DNA of 64,000 nt from JBOFGK01 sp051649085 (lineage in GTDB: Bacteria > Bacillota_I > Bacilli_A > UBA3375), in contig JBOFGK010000052.1 of assembly GCA_051649085.1 (NCBI GenBank), positions 43,221 to 107,220 of the forward strand. Direction: 5' to 3'. Under the pieces are notes generated by a model. The model saw only the letters and a list, made by a program, of their open reading frames with translations, made no database searches and had not been told where the DNA came from. Every line of letters starts with the position of its first letter. Position 1 is the stretch's first letter. Below, in pieces: positions 33,661-42,125 of this stretch. A program made the translations under genes and the position numbers.

Positions 33661-36600
33661 TTAAACTCTATCTTTTTTAATAAGGAATTTTCTTCCTAGT
33701 AATAGAGCAATTAAAAATAACACTACAACGATAATATTTTTATTAATTAAAATTGTTCCTGTATTTTCAACATTTGGACCATCAACTTTATCATCCGTAG
33801 GATTTTTCACATCAGCTAATGTTTTATCAACTGATAAAAAGTAATCACTACAATGTGTAATTTCAATTGTTACAAAGCCATCTTCATCGATGAAAACAGA
33901 ATTTTGGATTTTTTCTGGTTTATTAGTATTTGCATTATAATAGTATAAAGTTAAATCTTTATTCATTAAGTTTGCTGGATTATCAACTTTCATTTTTACA
34001 CTTGCTTTACCAGGTAATTGTCCATGATAATCAAAGTGAAGAATTTTAGCGTTTGGATCAAATTTAAAGATACTTTGCATTGTATTTTCAGAAGTTTCAT
34101 TACCAGTTCTAATTGTGATATTTTGGATATCATTATTATTTATATCCTTACCATCAAACGTCCAAACTGAACCATCATCTTGCGTAAACCTGATTCTTTT
34201 ACCAGTTTCCATTAGAGATTTAAAAATTGATTTATCAATAACTCTATCATTTTTCGTAACTTTAACTTCTATCTCGTTTTCAATTGTTCGTTTAAGATAT
34301 TCAACAATTTCAATTGGATTAGAAGTATTATCGATTACCAATGAAGTTACAACAACTACATTAATATTTTTCGTAGCTTTTGAAGCTTTACTATCTTGAA
34401 CTTCATAGACAACTTTATATGTTCCAGCAGTAGTAGTATCGACAGTATTTTCGATTACTTTGATTTGTGAAGTTAGATTTCCGTCTTCTTTGTCAGTTGC
34501 AGTTACAAATTTGAATGGATCAAATATATCGCCAACTCTTATTTTTGCATCATTTGCAAAGATTTCAGGTACATTATTAACACTTACAATTGGTAAATTT
34601 ATTTTTACACTTATCTCTTTAGTTACCTTTGCACCATCATTATCTTGGACTTCATAGACAACTTTATATGTTCCTGCTTGTAAAGTATTTACAGTATTTT
34701 CAACTATTTTTATTTGTGATGTTAAATCTCCATCTTCTTTGTCAGTTGCAGTTACTGATTTTAAAGGATCAAATAAATCCCCTACTTTTAAAATAACATC
34801 ATTTGCAAAGATTTTAGGTACATTATTAACACTTACAATTGTTAAATCTACTTGTACACTTATTTCTTTAGTTACTTTTGCACCAGCACTATCTTCTACT
34901 TCATAGACGACTTTATAAGTCCCTACTTTTGATGTATCAACAGTATTTTCAACTATTTTTATTTTTGAAGTTAGATTTCCATCTTCTTTGTCAGTTGCAG
35001 TTACCGACTTTAAAGGATCGAATACATCGCCTACTTTTAATTTAACATCATCCGCAAAAATTTCTGGTAATTCATTTAAACTTGAACTTACTGAAACAGC
35101 AATTTCTTCATTAATTTCATTTGTTCCTACCATTAAATTAAATGTAATTTTTGCTGTACCACCTGCAATCGCTTTTGCTTTTCTAGCATCTATCGTAACA
35201 ATAGTCTGATCAGATGATGTGAAAGTTTCTCTAAAGTTTTGAAGTGCTTTATTATATATTACAAGCTCATCAGAAAGAGGATTAACATCTACATTTAAAG
35301 TTATGTTATCTAAAACTTCGATTGAAACAACTCCTTTTTCAGAATCAGGAAGAGTTATACTTTGATCGGTAACGAGTGTTTCTCCAACCCCTTTTGTTAG
35401 ACCACTTGTAGTTTTATTCCATAAGTTATCAATACTAGCTTGATCTAAATTAAGTGCATCGATAACCATTCTACCAAAGACAGCCCCAACTTTATTATTA
35501 GGTTGTGATGTAATTGTACCTGAGAAGTAATTATTTTGGCTTGATTTATTATATGCATTTCCAACAACTCCACCAACTAAAACATTTTGATTTAAGCCTG
35601 AAGTAATTTTCAAATTAGAAGTTGAATTAGTTACAGTACCAAAACGGTTATCTCCGATTATTCCACCAATTGAACCACCAGAATTAGCCTGAAGTACACC
35701 GCTAACTTTTACATTATCAACAACTCCTAAATTCATTCCTACAACAGTACTTGAAATCCATGAAGTAGCATCTACATCAACATTTTCAAAAGATATATTT
35801 TTTATAACACCAGTATCTGCAAGTGAATTTATAAATGCAGTAGTATCTGGATCAGACACAAGCGACATATTTGAAATTTTATTTCCTTTTCCATCAAAAG
35901 TACCACTAAATTCATCGATTGGAGTAAGTTTTTCATTTGTCAAGTCGATATCATTTACTAAAATGAAGTTTTTATCTGGTTGAGTTCTTAATAAATTTAA
36001 ATCTCTAGAATTTTTAATTTGGAAGGGATCAGCAACAGAACCGTCACCAGTTATATCGTTTAGTGGCAATTCAATTCTAAAACTAATTTCATCACTATTT
36101 GAATTTCCAATTTCTTTAATTTCAATACCACTATTTATACCATCTGCAAAATAGATACTTTCTGAATTAAAGCCACCACTAGCGATTGGAGAACCAATAG
36201 AAGGTCTTGCTGCATTTTCAGAGTAGAAAGCCTCTCTAATTCTTCCACCACCAGAATTAGGAGCTGTTTCACCTGGTCTGAAAACATAAATATGATTTCC
36301 ATTATTAGTATTATTACCTGATTGCGCTCTTATATTGTCGTTTATTCTATAAACAACAAGTCCTGAACCGGGTAAAGTAGCACCATCCCATTTTTTATCG
36401 TTCTTTCGATACTCTATCATAAAATATTCGTTTGGATATTCTTTTGATTTAATTTTAAATGCAACAGGATCAGTATTATTTGTTATACTCGAAGTTTTTA
36501 AAGTATACGTTCCACTTGTAGAGATTTCTTGAATCCCTAAAGGTGTCCCCCCATAAATGTTTCTAGAATAAACTAATGGTAATTGTGGAGTAGTAACCGT

Positions 36601-37380
36601 ATCACCCATTATATCCCAAATACCAACTGGTGATGTATTTTGACCATCTCTATATAAATCTGGATATCCTAACATATGTAAATATTCGTGAACCATTGTA
36701 CTTAAAAAGCGTTTATTATATATATTTACATTTGCACTACCTTCAGCTAGAATATTATATGCAGATAATCTTTTTCCTTTTAAAGTTGGATTATTAGTTG
36801 TCATTTCAGTTTTATGTGGTCTTAACATTGAATTACCAGAGCCTGGTAATCCACTAAAGATAAAGGAAACCCCATCTATTCTTCCGTCGTTGTCTTGATC
36901 TAATTCAGTTTCAGATAACTCAATTTGATCTTTTACACCATTAAAGACCTCACTTAAAAAATCTTTTTCTGAATTTGATCCAATGACTATCTTACTGTAT
37001 TCTGATTTGTTCATTGTAGCTTTAAAAGCACTATAACCGTTAGTAGTTGTTGATTTTGGATAAAAATGAGAATTCAATGTTGTATTCCCCTTCGTCACAT
37101 CATACATATACGACTTAACAGATAACATATCATTATCTGACAAACCGTCGCCATTTGTATCAAGAAAATCATTATATACACTTTCAATTTGTCTTGCCTT
37201 TGTTTCATCCCCATTAAAGGAATTAGTATCATTAAAATCGATAAATATAACGATGTTATTTATACTTGTTGCCCTAGTATTTTGTGTTGTCTCACTTGCT
37301 GATATAGCAGTTGTTGTTACAGTTGAAACTGTAAAAAAAGTCGCTATTGTCAAACAAGTAAATATGAAAAATTTTTTCAT
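33661..37380 (-). CDS. Large secreted M6-family metalloprotease with Ig-like repeats and C-terminal anchor
   Basis: 1239 residues. A signal peptide ends near ISA-SE (29). The catalytic domain has MVHEYLHMLGYPD (residues 229-241), the HExxHxxGxxD zinc site of immune-inhibitor-A-like M6 proteases. A GLUG-like beta region follows (about 440-650). Next come three near-identical 83-residue Ig-like (DUF5011-type) repeats, each with VTATDKEDGxLTSxIK. The end is a membrane helix and KKDRV. The sorting motif is not LPxTG; NVENTG stands at its place. The ribosome binding site GGAGGGG is 2 nt from the ATG. It interrupts the maltodextrin region on the opposite strand. Confidence 0.88.
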   Translation of the reverse strand: MKKFFIFTCLTIATFFTVSTVTTTAISASETTQNTRATSINNIVIFIDFNDTNSFNGDETKARQIESVYNDFLDTNGDGLSDNDMLSVKSYMYDVTKGNTTLNSHFYPKSTTTNGYSAFKATMNKSEYSKIVIGSNSEKDFLSEVFNGVKDQIELSETELDQDNDGRIDGVSFIFSGLPGSGNSMLRPHKTEMTTNNPTLKGKRLSAYNILAEGSANVNIYNKRFLSTMVHEYLHMLGYPDLYRDGQNTSPVGIWDIMGDTVTTPQLPLVYSRNIYGGTPLGIQEISTSGTYTLKTSSITNNTDPVAFKIKSKEYPNEYFMIEYRKNDKKWDGATLPGSGLVVYRINDNIRAQSGNNTNNGNHIYVFRPGETAPNSGGGRIREAFYSENAARPSIGSPIASGGFNSESIYFADGINSGIEIKEIGNSNSDEISFRIELPLNDITGDGSVADPFQIKNSRDLNLLRTQPDKNFILVNDIDLTNEKLTPIDEFSGTFDGKGNKISNMSLVSDPDTTAFINSLADTGVIKNISFENVDVDATSWISSTVVGMNLGVVDNVKVSGVLQANSGGSIGGIIGDNRFGTVTNSTSNLKITSGLNQNVLVGGVVGNAYNKSSQNNYFSGTITSQPNNKVGAVFGRMVIDALNLDQASIDNLWNKTTSGLTKGVGETLVTDQSITLPDSEKGVVSIEVLDNITLNVDVNPLSDELVIYNKALQNFRETFTSSDQTIVTIDARKAKAIAGGTAKITFNLMVGTNEINEEIAVSVSSSLNELPEIFADDVKLKVGDVFDPLKSVTATDKEDGNLTSKIKIVENTVDTSKVGTYKVVYEVEDSAGAKVTKEISVQVDLTIVSVNNVPKIFANDVILKVGDLFDPLKSVTATDKEDGDLTSQIKIVENTVNTLQAGTYKVVYEVQDNDGAKVTKEISVKINLPIVSVNNVPEIFANDAKIRVGDIFDPFKFVTATDKEDGNLTSQIKVIENTVDTTTAGTYKVVYEVQDSKASKATKNINVVVVTSLVIDNTSNPIEIVEYLKRTIENEIEVKVTKNDRVIDKSIFKSLMETGKRIRFTQDDGSVWTFDGKDINNNDIQNITIRTGNETSENTMQSIFKFDPNAKILHFDYHGQLPGKASVKMKVDNPANLMNKDLTLYYYNANTNKPEKIQNSVFIDEDGFVTIEITHCSDYFLSVDKTLADVKNPTDDKVDGPNVENTGTILINKNIIVVVLFLIALLLGRKFLIKKDRV
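34330..35080 (-). repeat. Three tandem 249-bp coding repeats (Ig-like domains)
   Basis: DNA copies repeat every 249 bp (83 codons) and are nearly identical over long stretches, for example around 34551 and 34800. The high DNA identity means recent duplication or homogenisation, and copy number could change by recombination. Confidence 0.8.
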
Positions 37381-37402
37381 TTCCCCTCCGATTTCTAGTA
37401 TT

Positions 37403-37408
37403 ATTATA
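37403..37408 (-). promoter_or_regulatory. -10 element of the M6 protease gene
   Basis: TATAAT on the minus strand, 23 nt before the start codon. The ribosome binding site GGAGGGG occupies 37389-37383. The -35 is not clear. Confidence 0.45.
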
Positions 37409-37773
37409 ACATTTTTTTTGATAAAATAAAAGCAAGTTTAACAATCTTTTTCCTTTCTTGTTAAAATAGCTTGATTTTTGTAGATAATTTGGCTAAAAAT
37501 AGACAAAATAGTTTATTTAACTGATTTTGTGACTTGGAAAAAGATAATTTATAATTTCTAATTTACTACTTGATTATCTTGTTTTTCAAATTTAAAACCG
37601 CCAGTTTGATGAAAGTAATTCTTACTTTTATACACTTTTTTTTACAAATATTTCCAGTGTTATAATCATACAACAAGCCGTCGTTAAAGATAAATATAAA
37701 TGTGCAAACAAAAAATATTTTTTTAAGTTTGAAGAAAAGCCCGAAAAAGAACTTGAGTTCTTTACTATCATTA

Positions 37774-37803
37774 TTGTATTGTATAAGAAAAAAGTGGTAT
37801 AAT
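37774..37803 (+). promoter_or_regulatory. Promoter of the SDR-type reductase
   Basis: TTGTAT (37774-37779), 18-bp spacer, TATAAT (37798-37803) with TGG extension. Confidence 0.6.
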
Positions 37804-37886
37804 AAAAGTGTAATTAATGAAAAGAATGTTTGAAAAATCAAAGTATAGTTTAAAAAAGAGTAGTTTAAAAAATTTTAGGAGAAATT

Positions 37887-38969
37887 ATGAAAAAAAATAT
37901 CTTTTTGACAGGTGCCACAGGTTTTGTGGGTACTTATTTAATGCGAGAAATTCTCGAAAAATCGGATGATAATTTGTTTTTACTTGTTCGATCAACAAAA
38001 CAACAAACAGGGGTAGAACGAATTTATGCAGAACTTCAGGAACATTATGGACAATGTCCAGAATATTTAGCAAGAATTAGTATTTTAGAAGGAGATATTA
38101 CTTTAGAAAAATTTGGCTTATCGACAAAAGAATACACAAATCTATCTGAAAAAATTCAGATGATCTATCATATTGCTGCATCAGTAAATTTTGCTCAAGA
38201 TTATGATGATGCATTTCAAATAAATGTGTCTGGAACTAGAAATGTAATTGCATTTTTTGAGGCTTGTAAAAAAGTAAGTCCCCAAATTCGTTTGAATTAT
38301 GTTGGAACAGCATACATATCTGGTTTAAGTAATTGGACATTTTCAGAAAGTGATTTAGAGCATGAAACTGGCTTTTCTAATAATTACGAAAAAACAAAAT
38401 ATGAAATAGAAATGGAACTTGAAAAACTAATTGCAATGGGTGAAAATATTGTAATTTTTCGCCCCTCAATTATTCACAGTTCCTCAATTGATGGTTCAAC
38501 TCACGAGAATAATGTAGTATTAGATATCATTAAATTAGGTGCACGTGAACGAGTAAAAAAAATATATCGTGGTAGTTTGAATATTGTCCCGATTGATTAC
38601 GTTGTCAAGGCGATTTATACAATTGCGAATACAGACGTATTACCAATTAGAACGTTTTTACTAACATCAACAAAAAATACTGAAATCGAAGTGTTAATTA
38701 ATGCAGTTTGTGAAACTTTATTTATAGAAAAACCAATAATTTTAGATGAAATGTCAACCGAAATACCATTTTCTTATATAATGCACTATATTTTGCATTC
38801 GCATACTTTTGATGATCGAGTGACAAGAAACTTTTTGAAAACAAAAGGAATTGTTTGTCCGGAAGTGGATTTAGAATATTTTGTGAAAAATGTTATGTGG
38901 TGTTTTGAACACAAAGTTATAAAAGTTCGGAAAACAAATACAAAATTTCTTGAAAGTTTAAAGTCCTAA
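37887..38969 (+). CDS. NAD(P)-dependent extended SDR / thioester-reductase-like protein
   Basis: A 360-residue extended short-chain dehydrogenase. The cofactor motif is FLTGATGFVG near residue 6, the catalytic Tyr-Lys pair is in NYEKTKYE near 168, and the segment YHIAASVNF near 92 together with IFRPSII near 192 are typical of the 'male sterility'/fatty acyl-CoA reductase-like NAD-binding group. It may reduce a carrier-bound acyl thioester or act on a sugar or lipid; the substrate is unknown. AGGAG precedes the ATG. It is monocistronic with its own promoter and terminator. Confidence 0.8.
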   Translation: MKKNIFLTGATGFVGTYLMREILEKSDDNLFLLVRSTKQQTGVERIYAELQEHYGQCPEYLARISILEGDITLEKFGLSTKEYTNLSEKIQMIYHIAASVNFAQDYDDAFQINVSGTRNVIAFFEACKKVSPQIRLNYVGTAYISGLSNWTFSESDLEHETGFSNNYEKTKYEIEMELEKLIAMGENIVIFRPSIIHSSSIDGSTHENNVVLDIIKLGARERVKKIYRGSLNIVPIDYVVKAIYTIANTDVLPIRTFLLTSTKNTEIEVLINAVCETLFIEKPIILDEMSTEIPFSYIMHYILHSHTFDDRVTRNFLKTKGIVCPEVDLEYFVKNVMWCFEHKVIKVRKTNTKFLESLKS

Positions 38970-38981
38970 GGGGCTTTTTTT
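38960..38981 (+). terminator. Intrinsic terminator after the reductase
   Basis: AAAGTCC (38960-38966) pairs with GGGCTTT (38971-38977, one G-U), followed by T. It overlaps the stop codon. Confidence 0.75.
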
Positions 38982-38989
38982 ATAAATAA

Positions 38990-39011
38990 ACATAAAAAAC
39001 GTTTTTTATGT
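38990..39011. promoter_or_regulatory. Perfect 22-bp palindrome, probable MalR operator
   Basis: ACATAAAAAAC joined to its exact reverse complement, with the AAAACGTTTT core of the glgP and malE operators. It abuts the -10 TATAAT (39012-39017) of the esterase-pullulanase unit, so a bound repressor would block it. Confidence 0.7.
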
Positions 39012-39039
39012 TATAATTAAAGTGATGGACGAGGTGAAA

Positions 39040-39858
39040 ATGATTAAAAAATTAAAAATCTCAAGTTCAAACTTGAAACGAGATGTAGAAGTTAACATTC
39101 GAGTTCCGAAAAAGCCATTTACACAAATTTTGTTTGCTCACGATGGTCAGAGTTTGTTTACTAATGAGGGCTCAAATCTAGGACAAGCTTGGGGGCTAGA
39201 TCAAATCCTAGATCAATTAGAACAAACAGGTTTTGCACCGACACTTGTAATTGCACCAGTTTCAAATGGCGGAAATGTTTGTATTGAACGAATGCGTGAA
39301 TACTCATTATTTGAAAATAAAACATATCTTGTAGGTCGTACGACAACATATGGACAGAAAATCGAACCAATTTATCCCAATGATGTACTTGAGCCGCTTG
39401 GTCATAAGTATTTAGCGTTTTTCCAAACGGAATTACTACCAGTTGTTACAGCAAAATATCAAATTAACGAACACATGGAAAAATATATTATGGGTGCGAG
39501 TATGGGTGGATTGATGGCGTTGTTTACACTATTCGATAATCAAGAATATTTTACAGGTGCTATGTGTATATCAAGTGCTTTTTGGTATAATCAAGAAGCG
39601 ATAGTGAATTATTTAGACCAGCTTGAAATTAAAGAAAAAGCTACGAAGCTTAAACTATATTTAGATGTTGGAACAGCAGAAGACGAAGAGGATTTGACGG
39701 CAAATGATTATTTAGATTCAAATCGAAAAATCGTAGAAAGTCTTAAAACAAAAGCAGTTGCTTTACAATATTTGGAAATTGCTGGAGGTAAACACGATGC
39801 TGATGCATGGTCACTACGAATCGGCAGTGTGTTACAGCAAATGATGACTAAAGAATAA
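39040..39858 (+). CDS. Putative esterase (alpha/beta hydrolase, Fes/EstD-like), copy 2
   Basis: A 272-residue paralogue of the esterase at 32660, similar along the whole length. The nucleophile elbow is IMGASMGGLMAL (GxSxG), followed by the acidic DVGTAEDEED segment and the His in AGGKHDADAW. The start at 39040 has GAGGTG 4 nt upstream; a GTG at 39022 would add six residues but has no ribosome binding site. It is directly behind the 22-bp palindrome and in front of a pullulanase gene, so it appears to be under maltodextrin control. Action on acylated glucans is inference. Confidence 0.8.
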   Translation: MIKKLKISSSNLKRDVEVNIRVPKKPFTQILFAHDGQSLFTNEGSNLGQAWGLDQILDQLEQTGFAPTLVIAPVSNGGNVCIERMREYSLFENKTYLVGRTTTYGQKIEPIYPNDVLEPLGHKYLAFFQTELLPVVTAKYQINEHMEKYIMGASMGGLMALFTLFDNQEYFTGAMCISSAFWYNQEAIVNYLDQLEIKEKATKLKLYLDVGTAEDEEDLTANDYLDSNRKIVESLKTKAVALQYLEIAGGKHDADAWSLRIGSVLQQMMTKE

Positions 39859-39871
39859 TAAAGGTGGAAAA

Positions 39872-41896
39872 ATGCAGTTTTTTTTCGATAATTACGAACA
39901 AATAACGATAGAGACAGGTCAAATAACGGCTGAAATGGCTAGCAGTATTCAGTTAGTCCAAGATTTGGGTGAATTTGAACTTCGAACAAATATAGCAGCG
40001 GATTTAAAAATTGAAAATGTTGAATTGCTGCTTGGATATAGACATTATCTTGAGTTTGGCCAAACAAACCAAAAATATCCGATCCAATTTCGTTACATAG
40101 TCAAAACTGAGCGTTTTGAAACGGAATATATTAGTAAAGAATTAACGGAAATGACTTTAGGAGCTATCTACTCAAAAGAACAAACAATCTTTAGATTATG
40201 GGCACCAATTAGTTATCAAGTACATGTTGTAAATATTGAAACCAATGAAGCTTTTCCAATGAAAAGATTAGCATCGGGTTTATTTGAGCTTACAATGCTT
40301 GGTGATCTACATGGCTTTAAATATTTGTATGAAGTCGAAAACGGCGAAAAATTTAAAGTTGTTGATCCGTACAGCGTTTGTACAGGACCAAATGCAAACT
40401 CAAGTATTGTAACTGATTTTAATCGATTTGTAGGAACTACCAACTTACGCGCAGTTGAGCCAAAAGACTTACTCTTATATGAGGTTCATGTTCGGGATTT
40501 TTCGAGTGATCAATCGATTGCTTTTAAATATCCGCAAAAATTTTTAAGTTTAACGCAAACGGGACTTGTCAATCGCTATGGTGACAAAGTCGGTTTTGAT
40601 TATCTAAAACAATTAGGGATCTCACATCTTCAATTATTACCAATTTTTGATTTTGGATCAGTTGTAGATAATGAAACAAATTTAGAATGTTACAATTGGG
40701 GCTATGATCCAGTACAATTTAATTGTCCAAAGCCACTTTACGGTAGTGATCCGACAAATCCGTTTTCGGCAATTATTGACTTGAAAAAACTAATCAACTT
40801 TTACCATCTACATAATATTGGGATAAATATGGATGTTGTGTATAATCATGTTTACTCAGGAACTGATTTTTCACTTCATAAAATTGTACCATACTATTTT
40901 ATGAGGCTTACGGTGGATAAACAAGTTAGTAATGGTTCTTTTTGTGGGAATGACTTTGAAAGTAATTCGAAAATGGGGCGTAAATTTATTGTTGATTCAC
41001 TTGTTCATCTGACTAAAAATTATGGTTTTGATGGTTATCGATTTGATTTGATGGGAATAATGGATATTGAAACGATGAATGAAATTGCGAAAAAAATAAA
41101 GGCTATTAATCCTCAAATTTTACTTTATGGTGAAGGCTGGAAAATGCCAACAGCACTTGAGGAAACAAAGCAAGCTACAATGGAAAATTTTAGTCGCATG
41201 CCAGACTATGCCTTTTTCAATGATCTATTTCGTGATAGTGTGCGTGGTGGAATGCAAAATTATCAAAAAATAGGGATTGCTGGGGGACGGCGTTCATCAA
41301 TTGTAAGCCACTTATTTCAGGGGGCTGGATTTTTAAATCCCTATCAATCAGTTAATTATGTTTCTTGTCACGACAATCATACTTTATATGATCGTTTATT
41401 ATTAAATTATAGCGAACTAAATGAGCTTGCTTATTGTCAAGAAAATCAAGACGATTTCTTACGAGAGTATGGGAGTAACTTACAAATTAACAATGGTCAA
41501 TTAGTGAATATTATGGAATATCAAATTGATAATCGAATTAAGCTCTGCTATATTATGGTTATTTTAAGTCAAGGTATTCCATTGATTCATGCTGGTTGTG
41601 AATTTAAACGAACAAAAAAGCTTCATGATAATACATATAATCAAGCAACAAGTTTAAATTGTATTAATTGGGAGCTAGTGACAATCAACCAGCATTTGAT
41701 TGAATTTATTCAAAAGTTGATTGAAATTCGTCGGAATACTTTAGAATATAATCAAGTGTTTTACGAAGATTATTTTAAAAATGTTGGTGATAATCTACAA
41801 GCATTAATAGAAACAGCAATCCAAACTAGAAACTTAACTAAAGAAAAATGTGAAGAAAATATAATAAATAGAATAATTGAATCTGTTACGATTTAA
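39872..41896 (+). CDS. pulA: Type I pullulanase (GH13_14), cytoplasmic
   Basis: A 674-residue debranching enzyme that hydrolyses alpha-1,6 links in glycogen- or pullulan-derived dextrins. The type I hallmark YNWGYDP is near residue 278. GH13 regions follow: MDVVYNH (near 328), GYRFDLMG with the nucleophile Asp (near 391), YGEGW with the acid Glu (near 420) and VSCHDNHT (near 507). No signal peptide is present, so it works inside the cell with glgP and malQ. It lies 13 nt after the esterase gene, with AAGGTGG before the ATG. Confidence 0.93.
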   Translation: MQFFFDNYEQITIETGQITAEMASSIQLVQDLGEFELRTNIAADLKIENVELLLGYRHYLEFGQTNQKYPIQFRYIVKTERFETEYISKELTEMTLGAIYSKEQTIFRLWAPISYQVHVVNIETNEAFPMKRLASGLFELTMLGDLHGFKYLYEVENGEKFKVVDPYSVCTGPNANSSIVTDFNRFVGTTNLRAVEPKDLLLYEVHVRDFSSDQSIAFKYPQKFLSLTQTGLVNRYGDKVGFDYLKQLGISHLQLLPIFDFGSVVDNETNLECYNWGYDPVQFNCPKPLYGSDPTNPFSAIIDLKKLINFYHLHNIGINMDVVYNHVYSGTDFSLHKIVPYYFMRLTVDKQVSNGSFCGNDFESNSKMGRKFIVDSLVHLTKNYGFDGYRFDLMGIMDIETMNEIAKKIKAINPQILLYGEGWKMPTALEETKQATMENFSRMPDYAFFNDLFRDSVRGGMQNYQKIGIAGGRRSSIVSHLFQGAGFLNPYQSVNYVSCHDNHTLYDRLLLNYSELNELAYCQENQDDFLREYGSNLQINNGQLVNIMEYQIDNRIKLCYIMVILSQGIPLIHAGCEFKRTKKLHDNTYNQATSLNCINWELVTINQHLIEFIQKLIEIRRNTLEYNQVFYEDYFKNVGDNLQALIETAIQTRNLTKEKCEENIINRIIESVTI

Positions 41897-42125
41897 TTTT
41901 AAAATGAGCATCTAAATAAAAAAACATTGCAGTCGAAAATAAAACGTAAAAATAACGAATAAAAAAAAAGAATCTGAAAATAAAATTTAGAATTTATTAC
42001 GAATAATGAAATATAAAAGCATATTTGCAATAAATTATGGTAAAATATATTAGGTGTGTAAGAAATGTGAAAGAAAATTTTGAAAAAATTATGGATAGAC
42101 AAAAAGAAGAAACTTAGGAGATAAA

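Larger units (their letters stand above)
37381..37886. other. Divergent intergenic region
   Basis: In these 506 bases the promoter of the minus-strand protease lies at the left end and that of the plus-strand reductase at 37774-37803. The middle is AT-rich; a 91-codon minus frame (37566-37841) is hydrophobic, low-complexity and without a ribosome binding site, so it is not called. Confidence 0.55.

Noticed and set aside
37566..37841. 91-codon minus-strand frame between protease and reductase
   Set aside because: Phe/Leu/Lys-biased, overlaps the reductase promoter, no ribosome binding site.
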